The notes under the pieces are model-generated. The model worked only from the letters and a program-made list of their open reading frames with translations, did no database searches and was not told the DNA's origin. The translations under genes and the position numbers were made by a program. Shown piece by piece: positions 50,271 through 62,920 of a DNA stretch of 64,000 nt. Every line of letters starts with the position of its first letter. Position 1 is the stretch's first letter. Where the stretch lies: NCBI GenBank assembly GCA_006937955.1, contig SSNP01000351.1, forward strand, positions 145,005-209,004. The letters run 5' to 3'. The DNA comes from Pachypanchax playfairii. Lineage: Eukaryota; Chordata; Actinopteri; Cyprinodontiformes; Aplocheilidae.

Positions 50271-50900
50271 TTTCAAACACATTGCTTACCACATGTGATT
50301 TATTGCATTCACCTAATAGAAGAAAATGTCATCCTTTTATGCTGAGACACCTCGTGACAATACCCTTCACCATGCTTTGAATCACACGCCTTCTTTTGTG
50401 CCGCTCTCAACACAAAATTGCATTTGTTCCAAGTGTCACGTTAATGTATGAAAAGTTTAAGATGTCACCGCCGTAATCTGACAGCAGAGGTTTTAGTTAA
50501 AGCAAACGTGTCATATTGTACTTCTATTAGCAGGTCGCCATTGCACTATTAGTGACATCCCCAAGTCACTGGTGTGTCACCTTAATTTAAAGTTAAGCAC
50601 TGTGACAGTTTAATATGCCAGGGAGATGAAAGGCCCCTCTGCTCCGGCGCCACGTCAAACCTTTTTTCAAATGAGCGATAAATAGGGCTTATTGTTTCAG
50701 CAATTGAGAGGAACTGTCTGTCTAATGTGCCTTTATTCTCCCCCCTCCTCCCACCTCCTCTCCCTCTTATGGAGATTTTGTTTTCAAGCTCGAGCGGCGC
50801 TACCTAGAGGTTGAAGATTAGCTTTGAACACAGGCTGAGTGTCTGTCATGCAAAGGTCTGCAGAAGACTTTAAACGTTGGAACTAGAAGACAAATCACTG
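50271..50900. promoter_or_regulatory. Strong candidate conserved noncoding element
   Basis: About 600 bases of repeat-poor, balanced sequence, with AT-core words at 50570-50620 and a CpG-bearing centre at 50640-50660. A C-rich run lies near 50740-50765. There is no frame on either strand, which argues against an exon. Confidence 0.42.
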
Positions 50901-52560
50901 CGTTGTTTCTAAGCCTTTTCCGGTCTTTCTCTCTTCTCTTCCTCCTCGAGTCACAAACGTAATCCACCCTCCTCTGAACTTTGACTCAATTTACAGGAGA
51001 CAATAGCAAGTCACGGTAGCAAAAACAGATCCGTCCTTCAAATGGGAAGACAGTTACTGAGCTCATTTGAAATTGACCTGGGTTGATTATTCTTGTCCTG
51101 TACATGAAGGAAGCTTTAGCCTCGCCTCCATCTTTTCTCAGCCCCTGAGACAGTCTTCCTCTTCCCCAAAGGCCATTTCCATCTCTGTGACTACCGAACC
51201 ATATATACAAATTGGTGTCAATAATTTCAGCAGCAGCAACAAGCAAACGTTTTCTTTGTCGGGATGTAGAAACTACAGCACCTCGCTGTGGGTGTCCTCT
51301 GACACGTCATTAGCAATGGAGAGTTAAAAGTGACACAGGTTGCTCGCTCAACAGAGACCAACTTCCATTAAAAGAAAACCTTCTCCGGTTCCCCCTCCCA
51401 CTCTGTCCTCAGGCTACAGGTGGGCAATTTTAAACGGCTGCACAGAAAGAGGCCTGGGGGACGCTGGTGTAGAGATAAGGACAACTTTTAAGTGGTTTTG
51501 GAGGTGCTAGGAAGTGAAAAGAAGGAGCGGCGGGAGTATTAGAAGTCCGTTTGTTTTTCCACACTCCTTCTCTGCCTCCCCTCCATCTTTTATGTGAGGT
51601 GGAGGAAAAACGAGGTGCCGTGAAGCTTGAAAGAGTGCCTGACATCTGAAGTCTTCTGATAGCTCCCTGCGATGCTCTGGAAAAAATTAACTCTGACGCC
51701 CAGATCAAGCCTCAGGAGCTTAATTACATCAAAGAGAAAAGGATCCTTGTTAGATTCAATCCAAACAAAAAAATGATCAGTAGTGTTCAAGGCATTGTTT
51801 GACAGTGAGAAGATGCAAATACAAAATAAGAGAAACAGAGAAATATCAAAGAAATCTTTTGAAGATGTCAAAAAAACTCAGGTTTGCAGATGATAACATT
51901 CTGAGGACGACTCATAAAAAGCAACCTCAGTGACCGGTATGACTGAGAGAAGACAAAGCAGATATTCAAGCTTTAATACAAAAAGAAGGTAGCTTCACAG
52001 GGCCCCCTCCTCCCCCTCGGCCATCCTATTGACAGGGATGACAATGGTCCCATGACGCACCATTATCCTTGACCGTCAAGCCGACATCAAATGGGCAGGG
52101 AGCTGTCCCTGTCAAGACCGAGAGAGAAAAGCCTCTCAAAAAGTACAGAGCTGCGAGAAAGAAGAGACGGCGAGAACGAGAGCAGCTTGTTACATACGTT
52201 GCTTTCCACCTTGCTTTGTCAAAACAGGCTTATTCAGTGTGTACACAAGCCTTGAGGGATGTTTCTTTCAAAAGAACGGGAAAGAAAAGCAAGAGACAGG
52301 ATAAAGAATCAGACATGAATCCAACGACTTGTTCTCTCTTCAAGGGGGAGAAGCTCTGCATATGTTTACGCAAACCTTTACTTCACACTTGAAATGAAAG
52401 AAACAGAAAAGCAAAAAAAAAGTGTGATGGGGGAGCTTTGAAGCAAGATAAAACAAACCGCTCCTCTGCAACGCACGTCGTCTCATCTTTGTGATGTTAA
52501 AAGCAAATTGATAAACAAGAGTTCTCGCTTTCAAGAGGTCCTGTCACAAATTCAGGGTGT
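50901..52560. promoter_or_regulatory. Weaker candidate regulatory block
   Basis: Balanced sequence at 50990-51310, 51430-51770 and 52050-52380. Overlapping frames on both strands, including a Lys/Arg-rich 107-codon plus frame at 52069-52392, have no splice support. Confidence 0.28.
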
Positions 52561-53930
52561 AGAGGCTTCTCACTTTCATCAGCAGACGAGTCCCACATGA
52601 GTAAACCCTCGCTTAGCAAACTTTCCTTTTTCTGATGGTTTTTATTATTGTATAGCATTTTGTTTCAAATGATATTACTGCCCCAGGCAGGCACTTCATA
52701 GATGTAACCTTCCCAAATATTTCTACAAGTACGAAGAAGCAAGAAAATGAGCTTCTTCAGAAAGAGACAGGAAGCTTCCTTGAGCAGGATGATGAGGTTC
52801 AGACACATTCCCAACGCAGGACCTGATGAAGCTTACAGTCAACACTTAATGATTAGGCTCATTTGATTATAAAAAATGATATAAAAAATCTCTTTACTAA
52901 TCTGAAACTATTTGAGTTGTAAATGCATAAAACACCACAGACTGCTGCTGTACATCATCAACATGTTCCACATCTGCACAGAGGACAGAAAGGTTTGACT
53001 CAGAACACTAAACTTGTTTTTATTAATAGATTCAATAATAAAAGTTTCAGTTAAATACCTTCCACTTTCCCACAGTCTGTATGTTTTTACTCAAGATTCT
53101 GTTAAATGAATCCTGATCAGAATCATGGACACAAACACTGTTACATACATGGATTCTCTTCTTCATGCAGTCCAGCAACAACCACAACACTGAGTATATT
53201 CTGGACTAACTGTCAAACTGGCAAAACTTATTTCATGGAAGTAGTTTCATCCCAGACCTTTCAAGAATAATGTAGTATTGTACCTTGTTTTTATTTAAAT
53301 AACTATGTGTCAAATCGGTCATAATGTGACACAAATATGCAGAAACTCAAGAGTATAAACAACAAATAACTTTTAGTAAAGACAATGAAAAAGCTGATGT
53401 GGCAGAAAATAAACCCAAAAAACTGAAATCCAAAAGAAAGACAGTAAACTAACAGGAAGATACAGGAAAATCTGACCCGGAGTGACAGAATCCAACAGTA
53501 GTATACACTGAGTGTGAGTTAGCAGGTCAACCGATTACCAACTAACTAACCAGTGAGAAACAACAGACCCAAACTTCAAAGAGTAAATAAATAACCATGT
53601 AAACACAGAGGAATCCAACATGGGAGCACAAAGACACAGAGTGAATACTACTGATAACTAAACCAGCAGAACCTGAACTCATCACAGGATAAATAACCCA
53701 AAAGCAACACAACAGCTGCAGCATGATTAAAAAGTGTTTTAAATTATTCAATAGAAACATAAAACAATGTTTCTATAAGAATTGGTATGATACTGTTTAC
53801 AGAGAAACTTTTACATGTTAAATTATTAAAGCTCATGTGTTTTTTGATGGGAGGTGAAAAGTGACTCAACATTCAGCTACAGAATCACATAAAGTTAAAA
53901 TCAGCATAAAGCTGAGATTTGACCCGTTTC
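52561..53930. other. AT-rich noncoding spacer
   Basis: Nothing recognised. 53390-53560 has A-rich retroelement-like texture without definable ends. Confidence 0.5.
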
Positions 53931-54470
53931 CTGGATCTTATACCTTCACAGTGAATGCAGCATTTTCCACACTGAGCTCCGGCCCCCTCTAACAACCTCG
54001 TTGGCATTCAGCTCTTACAGATTCATGAGCGGGCCAGTCTAATCATGAAGAAAACACCACAGGCCATCGGCCCGGCTTGCAGCCACCGAATTCAGCAAGA
54101 CACCCTTAATAGCATGCTTAACCTTTGAACGAGATGCGTGTGAGGCCAATTCCTGTCAGCCCAGACATCTCGTCAGGGTCCCATCTCGTCAACGAGGCCT
54201 CAGTCATCGCTTTAGCCTCCACCATCAGTAGCCACATCAACCAATGGCCTGGGGGTGTACAGGCGCCCCCACTGGGCGTCACGCTGGACCCCTGATGCCG
54301 GCTGAAGCCTTCATCCCACAACAGATGGGGGAGGAAGAGAAAAGCAGGTTGTAGTGGCATCGCGGTGCTCTTTTCTGTTCTCTTGGGGCATCTCACATGA
54401 TTACTGCTGCAGCCATCAGAGATCTGTGACCACTGCAGCACATAGGAGGACTCACAAAGACGCTTCAAAT
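53931..54470. promoter_or_regulatory. Candidate conserved noncoding element
   Basis: GC-balanced, CpG-bearing block with sharp edges against AT-rich DNA. The 116-codon minus frame at 54118-54468 is open but has no acceptor-to-donor structure or recognised motif, so I favour noncoding. Confidence 0.36.
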
Positions 54471-55370
54471 CTTAAAATAATAAATTAATTACAGTAACAA
54501 ATCCAAACAGAGAGGTGAACAGACATCTTCTATTAAAATTATTTACATGCTGTTAAAACTGTGTAACAGATTCCTAAAATGATGCGATGATTGTTTCTAA
54601 AAGGGCTTTTAAAATGAAGATGAGTCAGAGATGAGATGAAGATATTAGAGTGTAAATGATAAAAATGTCTTAATGATCTGAAAAGCTTCAGAAAATAACA
54701 CAAAAAGGTAAAACTGATTGAAATCTGTTCATTTAAAAGGAAGTTTTTATAAAGGGAAATAGTTTGAGTTGACAGTTTAGTTTTTAAAAAGTGGTTTAAC
54801 AGGAAAATTTATGTTTTTGTATCCAGCTCAAGTTCTAAGGAGGGTTAAAATGTGTTCAAACATATTCTTAAAATCTTTTTATTTGACTGAAACTTGCTCT
54901 AATTTATCTAACTTCATTTCTCAGATAATTAAAATATGTTTGAATATGAACTGAATTTACAATTTAACCTGAAACATTTGCTTGACTTTTATATGTTTGG
55001 TTTTCTCTAACACTTCATCTCGACCACGAGTCACTGGAAGAAGAGCTGCTGGACATCTATGGGACATCTATGGGACATCTATGGGACATTCCAAACTAGT
55101 GTGGCTGTATATGGAGCCATCTGTTAACATCCTGAGAGCAGAACCAAATCCTGGACTGACCCAGTCACAGGAAATGGATGATTTGGAGATGAAGCAGATC
55201 CCGTATACACGTGTCATCATCATGGCAGAACGTGGTCTTCAGCAGGTCAGCAGGTGATCTGGACCTTGATGTGACCACACAAGAACATCTCTACAGCTGA
55301 TCATCACCAAACAGCTGGAGGTCATGAGCAGCTCCAGCACAGTCTGCTTTGTTTCAGGGGTCAAATCTTT
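54471..55370. other. Noncoding spacer containing an 11-bp tandem repeat
   Basis: AT-rich to about 55010, then more balanced. The repeat at 55051-55089 is listed separately. The 91-codon plus frame at 54982-55257 runs through it without exon signals. Confidence 0.45.
55051..55089 (+). repeat. 11-bp tandem repeat, 3.5 copies
   Basis: Unit GGACATCTATG at 55051-55061, 55062-55072 and 55073-55083, then a partial unit to 55089, all identical. Recent slippage is likely. Confidence 0.93.
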
Positions 55371-55770
55371 AACTGCACCATCAAATCCTGCTTTTCTGCC
55401 CCAGAGTGCTTGAAAAACGGCCGTTTGCCCTCCGGCAGCCCCGACTGAAGAACGCAGCGCCTGGCAATCACTGATGAACTTTTCAAAGTCTTCCTAATTG
55501 GATCGGACACCGAATAAAGTTAAGATGGTTATTTTTTGCTGTGCGTATTCTGGGAGTGGGCTGTGGGAAAAACGATGTTTATGGCTTCTGAAGAAACATT
55601 TGGCAGCCAACGGTCATTAAGAGGAGTCCCGCCAAGTGAAAAGTTGCACTCTTTACCAAAATACACACAAAATCAAGACATAAATACTCAGGAGGGAAAT
55701 GCTGCACGCCTGCCTGAACTAACTCCAGCTCTCCATCATCATTTCATTAATTGCTCCTGAAGTTTATGAT
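55371..55770. promoter_or_regulatory. Candidate conserved noncoding element
   Basis: Balanced block with AACGGCCGTT at 55416-55425, a perfect 10-base palindrome, and TTAATTG words near its right edge. The 74-codon plus frame has no splice context. Confidence 0.36.
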
Positions 55771-56463
55771 ACAGAGCAACTGTGAAGAAGGGAAACACAT
55801 TTCCTGGGCCAAATGTGCAAAAGGAAATATTTTATTGAGAATATATCAAGTCATATTGTATCTTGCATTTTTTTAACATATGTGACAGAAAAATACTTTT
55901 GCGAGATAATTACTGCAGATCATTATTCCCAAAGTATCGTTAAAAACATGTTTCTGTCACAAACTACTCAAATCAATCCCGTCTTGCTTTGGGGGAATTT
56001 TTTGTTTTGTGTCATGAAATGATTCGTGATGATGAGACAACATTTTATTCCAACTATTACATGTTCATCAAGTCCACAGCTGTATCAGTCTAATACTCTA
56101 ATTTATGCAAAAATATCTGATGGATATACAAGCACATTACTTCTAAATGTACTTCTGTTTAAATACTAATTTTTCTCCAGATTTTCTGTTAAATATGAAG
56201 TTGGAAGAATGAACAATGATGTGAATATTAAAAACACCCAGTGAGGAAAGTATCAGTGACCTTTATTAGCAGTAAAACTAACAAACAGTAACATGTAACA
56301 CCTCAGATCAGAGTTTTACAGGTATCTGAGTAGATTTTGGGAACAAATTTAATAACTGAAAGACTGAGAACTAAAACATGTTTTTTATCCAATAAAAAGT
56401 CTTTTATTAATTCTAAAATGTTTTTAAATCAATTAGGATGTTATGAATATGAATAAAAATAAT
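55771..56463. other. AT-rich noncoding spacer
   Basis: Nothing recognised before the short element at 56464. Confidence 0.5.
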
Positions 56464-56653
56464 GGGTGTTTTTCAATGTCAAGGAACCTCGCCTACCGAG
56501 GACACTGCCTTGGTAGGCAAGGAACCTCGCCTACCGAGGACACTGTCTTGGTAGAGGACGCGTCTTGCTTACGAGGAAGCTGGAACTTCACTCACGTGAC
56601 CACGGCTGCCTGCTCACGCGCACTGTTTACGTCCCGCTCATCGACAAACACCC
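56464..56653. mobile_element. Short hairpin-bearing MITE (190 bp)
   Basis: Termini GGGTGTTT and AAACACCC are perfect 8-base inverted repeats, with weaker matching further in. They are flanked by AAT on both sides (56461-56463 and 56654-56656), consistent with a 2-3 bp target duplication. Inside are two tandem 38-base units (56480-56517 and 56518-56555). Each folds into a 10-bp stem, CCTACCGAGG paired with CCTTGGTAGG, around a 6-base loop. No coding. Superfamily uncertain. Confidence 0.72.
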
Positions 56654-56899
56654 AATTTGTGGCGTTCCAGAACTGTTTCACCTTAATGTGACATTTTAAG
56701 CTAAATAAAAACTGAGTTCTATCATACTGAAACTTTATGCAGCTCAGATACTAGATGTTTATAGAAATGTACGAGGCCGAGCGGCGGTTCGTCCACTCAC
56801 AGGGAGCTGATGTATACGAGAGAAAAGGGAAGATCAAACAAACTGAAAAGTTTTCAACACAAAAAGCCTTCAAACCAGAACGAGACGCCCTGACACTCG

Positions 56900-57250
56900 T
56901 TCCATCTTGTAACCAGCTAATTTGCTTTGTTCCAATTTACCTGCCTCTGTCATCACAGGGGGAGCCACTGGGGGCCGCATCGGGGCCATCTCTGCCTCCA
57001 TGGCCCTTACCACAGCCTTTAAAGTCCTGCACGGCGTTGTGCATGGCCTTGATGTTTGCCTTGTACCCTACATGCAAAGCTATCATTATCCATGCCTCTT
57101 GACAATCGCAGACCCGTCTTTGTTACATGTGCAGCTCGTTGCCTTGAGCGATGACATGACTGTACAGTTGATCTCTTCTCTTTTACATATCGCTCCCCGT
57201 GTCTCTCCTTCCTTGTGTTTCTCTTCTCAGATGTTTTATGTTTGGATGTA
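56900..57250. promoter_or_regulatory. Candidate conserved noncoding element
   Basis: GC-balanced block in AT-rich DNA. Two plus-strand frames (56755-57102 and 56922-57251) overlap in different phases and neither has convincing splice sites. ATGCAAA lies near 57071. Confidence 0.33.
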
Positions 57251-59040
57251 ACTGGTGAATCTTTTACCTCTCAGACTGGGTGACACCTCTGCTGCTTTGA
57301 TCCGTTCAGCAGCTTCGACGTCGACTTGAGATAAAAATGTGTAAGATGTTTGACAAACTTTAGCTCTCAGGTTTTATGGTGTGTTTTTCTCTGGATTTTC
57401 AGAATAACAGCTCTGACAGAAACAGAGTAAAACACTGTTTAAATCTGGTTTAATAAAATCAGAACAACGTTTTTCTACTTTAACACAAACATAATGATAA
57501 ATTTACAGTGTCATAAACTGTATTTGACCTATTTTTTATACCTGCTGAAACATCTAGTCTCTACTTCTTATATTTGTAAAAGAGCAGTTATTTAATTTAA
57601 TGTGTTTGATGAGATTTATTGATATTTTGAGTTGCCTTCAACATCTACATTGATTTTATTCTAGACAAATGACAACAAATAATTTAGAAACAAATATCTG
57701 CTGGTTTTTAACAACATGTATCAATATGAAGAAAACAAAACAGGAAAAAAAATGAATTCCTGGTTCCATTTAGGATGGAAATGTTCTTGGAAAAGGTTTT
57801 ATTTTGGTGTTTAATATCTTCAATGTTTTCATTCTTTAAGATATTATAAGAGTGAATGAAAATTCTTTAGGACATACTGCTTATAAAATAGTTGAACTGT
57901 GTTTTTATTAGTTTACTTTTAAATACAAGATGTTTTTTATAATAAATAAATACATAACAACAACAATGTTGACTATTGTTTTAGATTTTTAAAATCTTAC
58001 TTACAAAAATATGTTTCAATAAAATTATATTTAGTTAATGAGATATGTTTATATTTACTTTGTTTACAGTCTTTTCTAGAACAAGTACATTTAGTTATTA
58101 AGTACATTAAACATCCATATTTAGAAGAGCTACACGTGAACACTTTAACATAACAGAGTCATTTCCTGTATTATAGAAATCACCAGATGAACCACAGACT
58201 GCTGAGTCAAATCTACTCAATTATTTCCATCTCCAATATGTTCAGTTATTTATTTACATTTGTATTTCAAGTCAAACTCCAGAGTTTTTAATGAGTTTAG
58301 CTGAAAACTTGCTTGACCTTTGTATTCTTCTCTGCTTGAGACTTTTTGTTTACTGAAATTCTTAAAGAAACACAAACTACGATACATAAACGCAGTCTGA
58401 TTATAGATTGTGAAATTATTCATTCTTGCAAAGCAATTCCAGATGCATGAAGCATGTCTTAACTCCATAAATAATCATTTTTGATGCCTCTGCTGTTTCT
58501 GCTTTTTGCGCTAAAAGATAACCCACACTTCCCACCATCTCCCACCCCAGGGATCACAAAGCAGCCCCATGTGGGGAGTCAACAGCTCTCTTCTCATCAA
58601 CCACAGGGGGTAGCAGCTCGCAGCGTTTCACAAACCCACAACTCATCTAGAGACAAAAGGACCTGAACCTCGTCGTAATAACAGAGAGGCACTTGATCTT
58701 TCACTTGACATTGTTTCCAGACTGACCCTGATGATAAAGTTCAAAGAGTCGATCCTGTAAATAATGTTCAGGTTAATGATTAACACTTTCTGTTGAACGT
58801 CCACAATCAGAGACACTGCAGCCTAAAACAAACCGGGAACAGAAGATACATCTGAAAATGATTCAAACTGGTGGATTCAGTCTGTATAAATTACAGTAAC
58901 GTTACAGTTTATTCTGTCATTGACGGATGCCTTTGAGACAAGGTTTTACTTTAAATTAAACCAAACGTAGAGGATTGTTTTTTGCAGCCATCCAAAGCTT
59001 CAGAGACATGTAGAGAAAAGGAACACAGTTGAATGCAAAG
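57251..59040. other. Very AT-rich noncoding spacer
   Basis: 57400-58250 is among the most AT-rich sequence in the window. A small balanced patch lies at 58510-58640. No exon. Confidence 0.55.
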
Positions 59041-59930
59041 TGCGTTGATTAACTCACATTGTCTCTCAGAGTTAGCTCTGATAACACTCTGCATTCAAAT
59101 GAAGCCAGAGACAACGAGGGAGAGATTCTAACTCAGCCTCACCACTCTGACACACTATCTCCATGTCCAACGTCTATTTCAAGACCCCCAACCCGGGAAA
59201 TTAATAATGAATGCATCCTGTCCGATTTAATTCTGCACTAATTAGGTCAGGAAAGTTTGGGAGTGAAAGGTACGGTCCAGGCCACGTGGCCGGGATTCTC
59301 AGCGGGCAGCCACTTTTATGTGGTGAGAAAAAGTTGAGCGTCGACCAGAGAGATGGAAGGGCAAGGCCACTGCCAGCAGCGCCAGCACAGGGACGAAGAG
59401 CCAGGGCTGGAGACAAAGATAATAAAACCAAGAAGTGGCAGCTTCAGAAAGCTTCTGATAAAAAAGAGACACCAGGGAGAGATCAACTGTGGGCCTTCAC
59501 CGAATAGAAAAAAGAGTGAGGGGGAGAGAGAGAGCTGTCAGTCTGTTTGTTTGGACTGTGACTGCTGAGAAATAATTATTCCTTTTTAATTACAATATGA
59601 AGAAAAGAAGCGTCAGGCTTAGGCATCTCCTCGGTCTCTGGACGGGGAGGCTGGTGTGAGTCAAACGCTGCTGCCCAAAGCCAAACGCCCGAGCAATGTT
59701 ATCACCTTTCACACGCCGCCCAGCAAAAGAATAAATAACTTTGATCCGACTGCAAGTGCACTTTGGCCAACTTGGGTGGCACTCTGCAGTTTAAGCAGAA
59801 ACTCTCTAGCAGGGGGAGTTCAGAGCGCTGCGGGGAGGAGGAGGAGAAGGGGGACAGATGAAGGTGACAGCTTTAGAGGTTAACCTCGATTTGAAGTCCC
59901 AACAGGGCTTTAAAATCCCACAAGGCTACA
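59041..59930. promoter_or_regulatory. Candidate regulatory block
   Basis: TAATTA at 59239-59244 and a run of ATTAATAATGAATG words at about 59201-59214 lie in a balanced block. 59330-59480 is A/G-biased and drives Arg/Lys-rich frames. Weak towards the right edge, where (GGA)n occurs near 59840. Confidence 0.38.
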
Positions 59931-60743
59931 TATCGCTCTGATCTTTCACATCTAGCTCACAGATATTGTACCAGAAACTGCCAATAATATCTCTTCAGGA
60001 CAGACTGGCAGACCTAAAATCAACTTCAAAGCTTCCCATAGTCACTTCTTCACTCCTGACAGAACAATGTGCCTTATTTGTGATATGTATTTTTAGCTGG
60101 CAAAATAAGTAGTGAATAAATTTGAATAGCAAATTCCTCTTGAAGATTGGCAGACAGCAGCAGCAGCAGCTCCCCTGATTCAAATGATGCCAACCTGCTT
60201 AGTGGAGGCGATCCAGATGGAGCATCAGTTCAAGTACTGTAAATCTGCCTGATTGGAAGAGCTCAGACATTTGTTGGAGAAGAGAAACTAAAAACCAAGT
60301 CCAGCTGTGATGCACTACCTGCAGAAAAACTTCTAACTCTGCATCTCATTTTAAAAACAAAAAACTTCATGTGAAATCCTCACAGTTTGAGGAATATTAA
60401 CAAAAAACAGATCAGAAACTTCTTCTATCACTTCAGCAACAAATCAAGAAAAACATTTCCAGTTCTCGGGCCTTTCACAAGAGTTTTGATACTCAGAAAA
60501 GAAGAATAAAGACAGTAATCAAAGTTCTAACAGCAATAAATCTAGAGTAGATTTCAGCTTCTTATTGTCTGAGTGCTGCTGAACTTTATCGGCTTTTTAT
60601 TTGAAACTGCAAGTGGGTCTCCAGATCCCTCTAAACACGTCCTAAATGGCTCTTTACTTTCCAAGACAGATGCACTGGACTGGAGATAGAAAATTAGAGT
60701 CGATAACTGGCTTATTGTTGTGATTATTAATGGAGGTAACAGT
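59931..60743. other. Noncoding spacer with short (CAG)n
   Basis: (CAG)n of five to six units at about 60153-60170. Otherwise AT-rich unique sequence up to the LTR target duplication. Confidence 0.55.
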
Positions 60744-60748
60744 AACAG

Positions 60749-61603
60749 TGTGAGGATCTCTGCTGCTGGTGGTGGTGAGTGGAACTAATTGTCTTGCAGG
60801 GCGTGGCAGCAGAGGATCATTGATGTCAGGTGTGGATCGTTACCCAGCTCAGGTGAGCTGGGTACTTAAGCAGAGGAGGAACAAGAGACAGACGCCAGTT
60901 TGTTCCGCAACTTTACGTGGTACAGAGTGGCAAGTGAGCAGATTATTCAGAGTGTGTTTTGCAGTATTTAACCTGCCTTCTTTCCCTCATGTTCAGCCTG
61001 CTGTCCTGGAGCTCCTCTCCTGACAGCCTAACCTCCAGCGTGGATATCGAATCGCTCATAGTGAGGATCGGCTCAACACGGGAACTTCCTAGAGCTCCGT
61101 TGCGGTGCTACGCGACCAGCTCTCTCCCTCTGGCTCCCTGTCTGTCTCTGGCTTCCTCTGGTCCACACCTTCCCGGTCACCGTTCTGCTGTCACCCCTGT
61201 CGCAGTCACGTCTGCGCACTCAGCACCCGGACCCGGATCTCACACACGGATTAACGACAGCTTGGCTCACCACCCCTGCGGCAGCATCCTCGGATCTCTC
61301 CTCAAACCCGGACGTCATTCACACAACTGTGAGTTAAGCGAGCACGATCCCCGCACGCCGCAGCTGGTTTCTCCAACTGTCACTAACCTCTCTCTCTCTC
61401 ACAACCCCAGGACCGTTCCTGTCCCGCACCAGGCCCGTCCTGAGTTTCATCCAGCACATTCATTGTTTACGTGTATTATAATTGGAGCACTGTACATAAT
61501 AAACACTGTTAATCGTGAACGCTGTTTCCTCGCTCTGTGTGTGTCTGGAGTTTGGGTCACTTTGGGAGCTCGCAAACAACCCCACCTGGTACGAACCATG
61601 ACA
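60749..61603 (+). mobile_element. Solo LTR, probably Ty3/Gypsy-type
   Basis: Starts TGTGAGGATC and ends CCATGACA, with the canonical TG...CA ends. It is flanked by the identical pentamer AACAG at 60744-60748 and 61604-61608, the target duplication left by retroviral-type integrase. Length 855 bp. A polyadenylation signal AATAAA lies at 61498-61503, about 100 bases before the end, which fits R-U5 at the 3' part and sets the plus orientation. No primer-binding site, gag or pol follows, so internal sequence was lost by LTR-LTR recombination. The 267-codon frame at 60959-61762, the longest in the window, runs through the LTR and past its end and is chance. Gypsy assignment is from texture only. 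Confidence 0.82.
60841..60864. repeat. Perfect inverted repeat within the LTR
   Basis: TACCCAGCTCA and its exact reverse complement, separated by GG, near the 5' part of the LTR (U3 if the orientation is right). It could be a factor-binding palindrome or RNA hairpin. Confidence 0.9.
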
Positions 61604-61861
61604 AACAGCTACAGTGGAAGAAACCTTGTGAGAGTAGCTGCTGTAAATATGTTTTTGGTTACTAACAGAATATATTTTATTAAGAAATTAACAACTTCAG
61701 CTAACAGATCAAACCACTTGTGTCTTAACTTTAACATTAAAAAAGGATCAAGTTGGATTTGACATGTTTCTGAACATCTAAACTTGAACTGGAAGCTTTA
61801 ACCTGTTTCATTTTACTGTTCTTCAACTCATATATTATTAAATTTTAATCAAGTAATTTAA

Positions 61862-62407
61862 AGGTCCTGTATCATGCAAAATCAGTTGTTTGGATCTTTT
61901 AACCATGTTCTGATTTTATTTCCTTATTAATCCCTCCAGAGCGGTTTTTGGTTTAATACACACATTTTTTTCAGCAGCTGCTCCACTCTCTCCTGGAAAA
62001 CCACTGACTGTAACCTAGTGATGTAACAATGTTACACCAGGACCTGCCCGACGTGTCCGTGCTGCCCCTGCAGATTAAACACACACACCTCGAGCTGCCA
62101 GAGTCTGAAGCAAGACACTATACACCACCGTTTGTAGTATTTTACTTTCTAAAAATGTCTCGGTGAAAATGTGCATTTGACTGTGAGAATTACAGGAATT
62201 TATTCATCATTTTATTCAGGCAGCTCGAGGGGCAGCACTCACGAGGGTGGGGGCTGGAGGAGAGATGGGATTTTAGGTAAAAGGGGTGTTTTACTTCCTG
62301 GTCTGAGAACAACTGGAGAATATAAATTATATTTCAGGACAAATAGTGATTATATAACCCCAAAGGTAAGATTTTATCATATATATGCCTAGCAGAAAAC
62401 AGAACCT
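61862..62407 (+). mobile_element. Non-autonomous TTAA-flanked element, related family
   Basis: TTAA at 61858-61861 and 62408-62411. Termini AGGTCCTGT and, inverted, AGGTTCTGT match at eight of nine bases. The beginning resembles the 14.6/31.9/39.5 kb family (TATCATGCAAAATCAG versus TTTCATACAAATTTCAG). The right part also carries an AAGGTAAGA motif. The 546 bp has no coding capacity. It probably uses the same mobilising machinery, but belongs to a separate subfamily. Confidence 0.8.
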
Positions 62408-62411
62408 TTAA

Positions 62412-62920
62412 AACATTATGTTCTCAAATTATGTCTGATTTTTTTTATTTTGACTTCTTTAAAATGAAAACTTTTTCTATTCTTTTATTTTCTTCTTGGT
62501 CATCTGAATGCGTGAATAAACTTATGAAAGATTTCTCCTGCTTGAAGGAAATCTCATCTTATTATTGGGTTCATTTTATAGACAATATCAATGCAGGAAC
62601 AGAATAACCACGTCCAAATCATCATGTATGATAGAGGTTTGTCAGCAGACCAGGCAGGTAAATACTGCAGTAAGAAACATGTAGTAGTGTTTGATATGTG
62701 TGGATCAGCCTCTGTGCAGCAGTCAGTGCTGGGAAACTTCACTTGTGTTTACTGCTGCACTAAAATAGGAGGAAGCTGAGAAGGTAAGCAGAAAACACTC
62801 AGTCAGGAGGAGATAAAACTCTAATCTGCCTAACAAGCTAAGTTTTTTAATCTGATAAACTGAGCTGGAATTGTTTTTTCAAATGAAATATTCCTTGCGG
62901 TACAATATGCTGATACTCAT
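62412..62920. other. AT-rich noncoding spacer
   Basis: Opposed 62-codon frames at 62554-62779 have no support. Confidence 0.5.

Noticed and set aside
52069..52392. Lys/Arg-rich 107-codon plus frame as a nuclear protein
   Set aside because: Charge comes from an A/G-rich stretch (about 52115-52185); no acceptor/donor and no domain.
60959..61762. 267-codon open frame, longest in the window
   Set aside because: It lies mostly inside the solo LTR, crosses the LTR end into unrelated flank, is Ser/Pro/Leu-rich and has no gag, pol or other domain signature.
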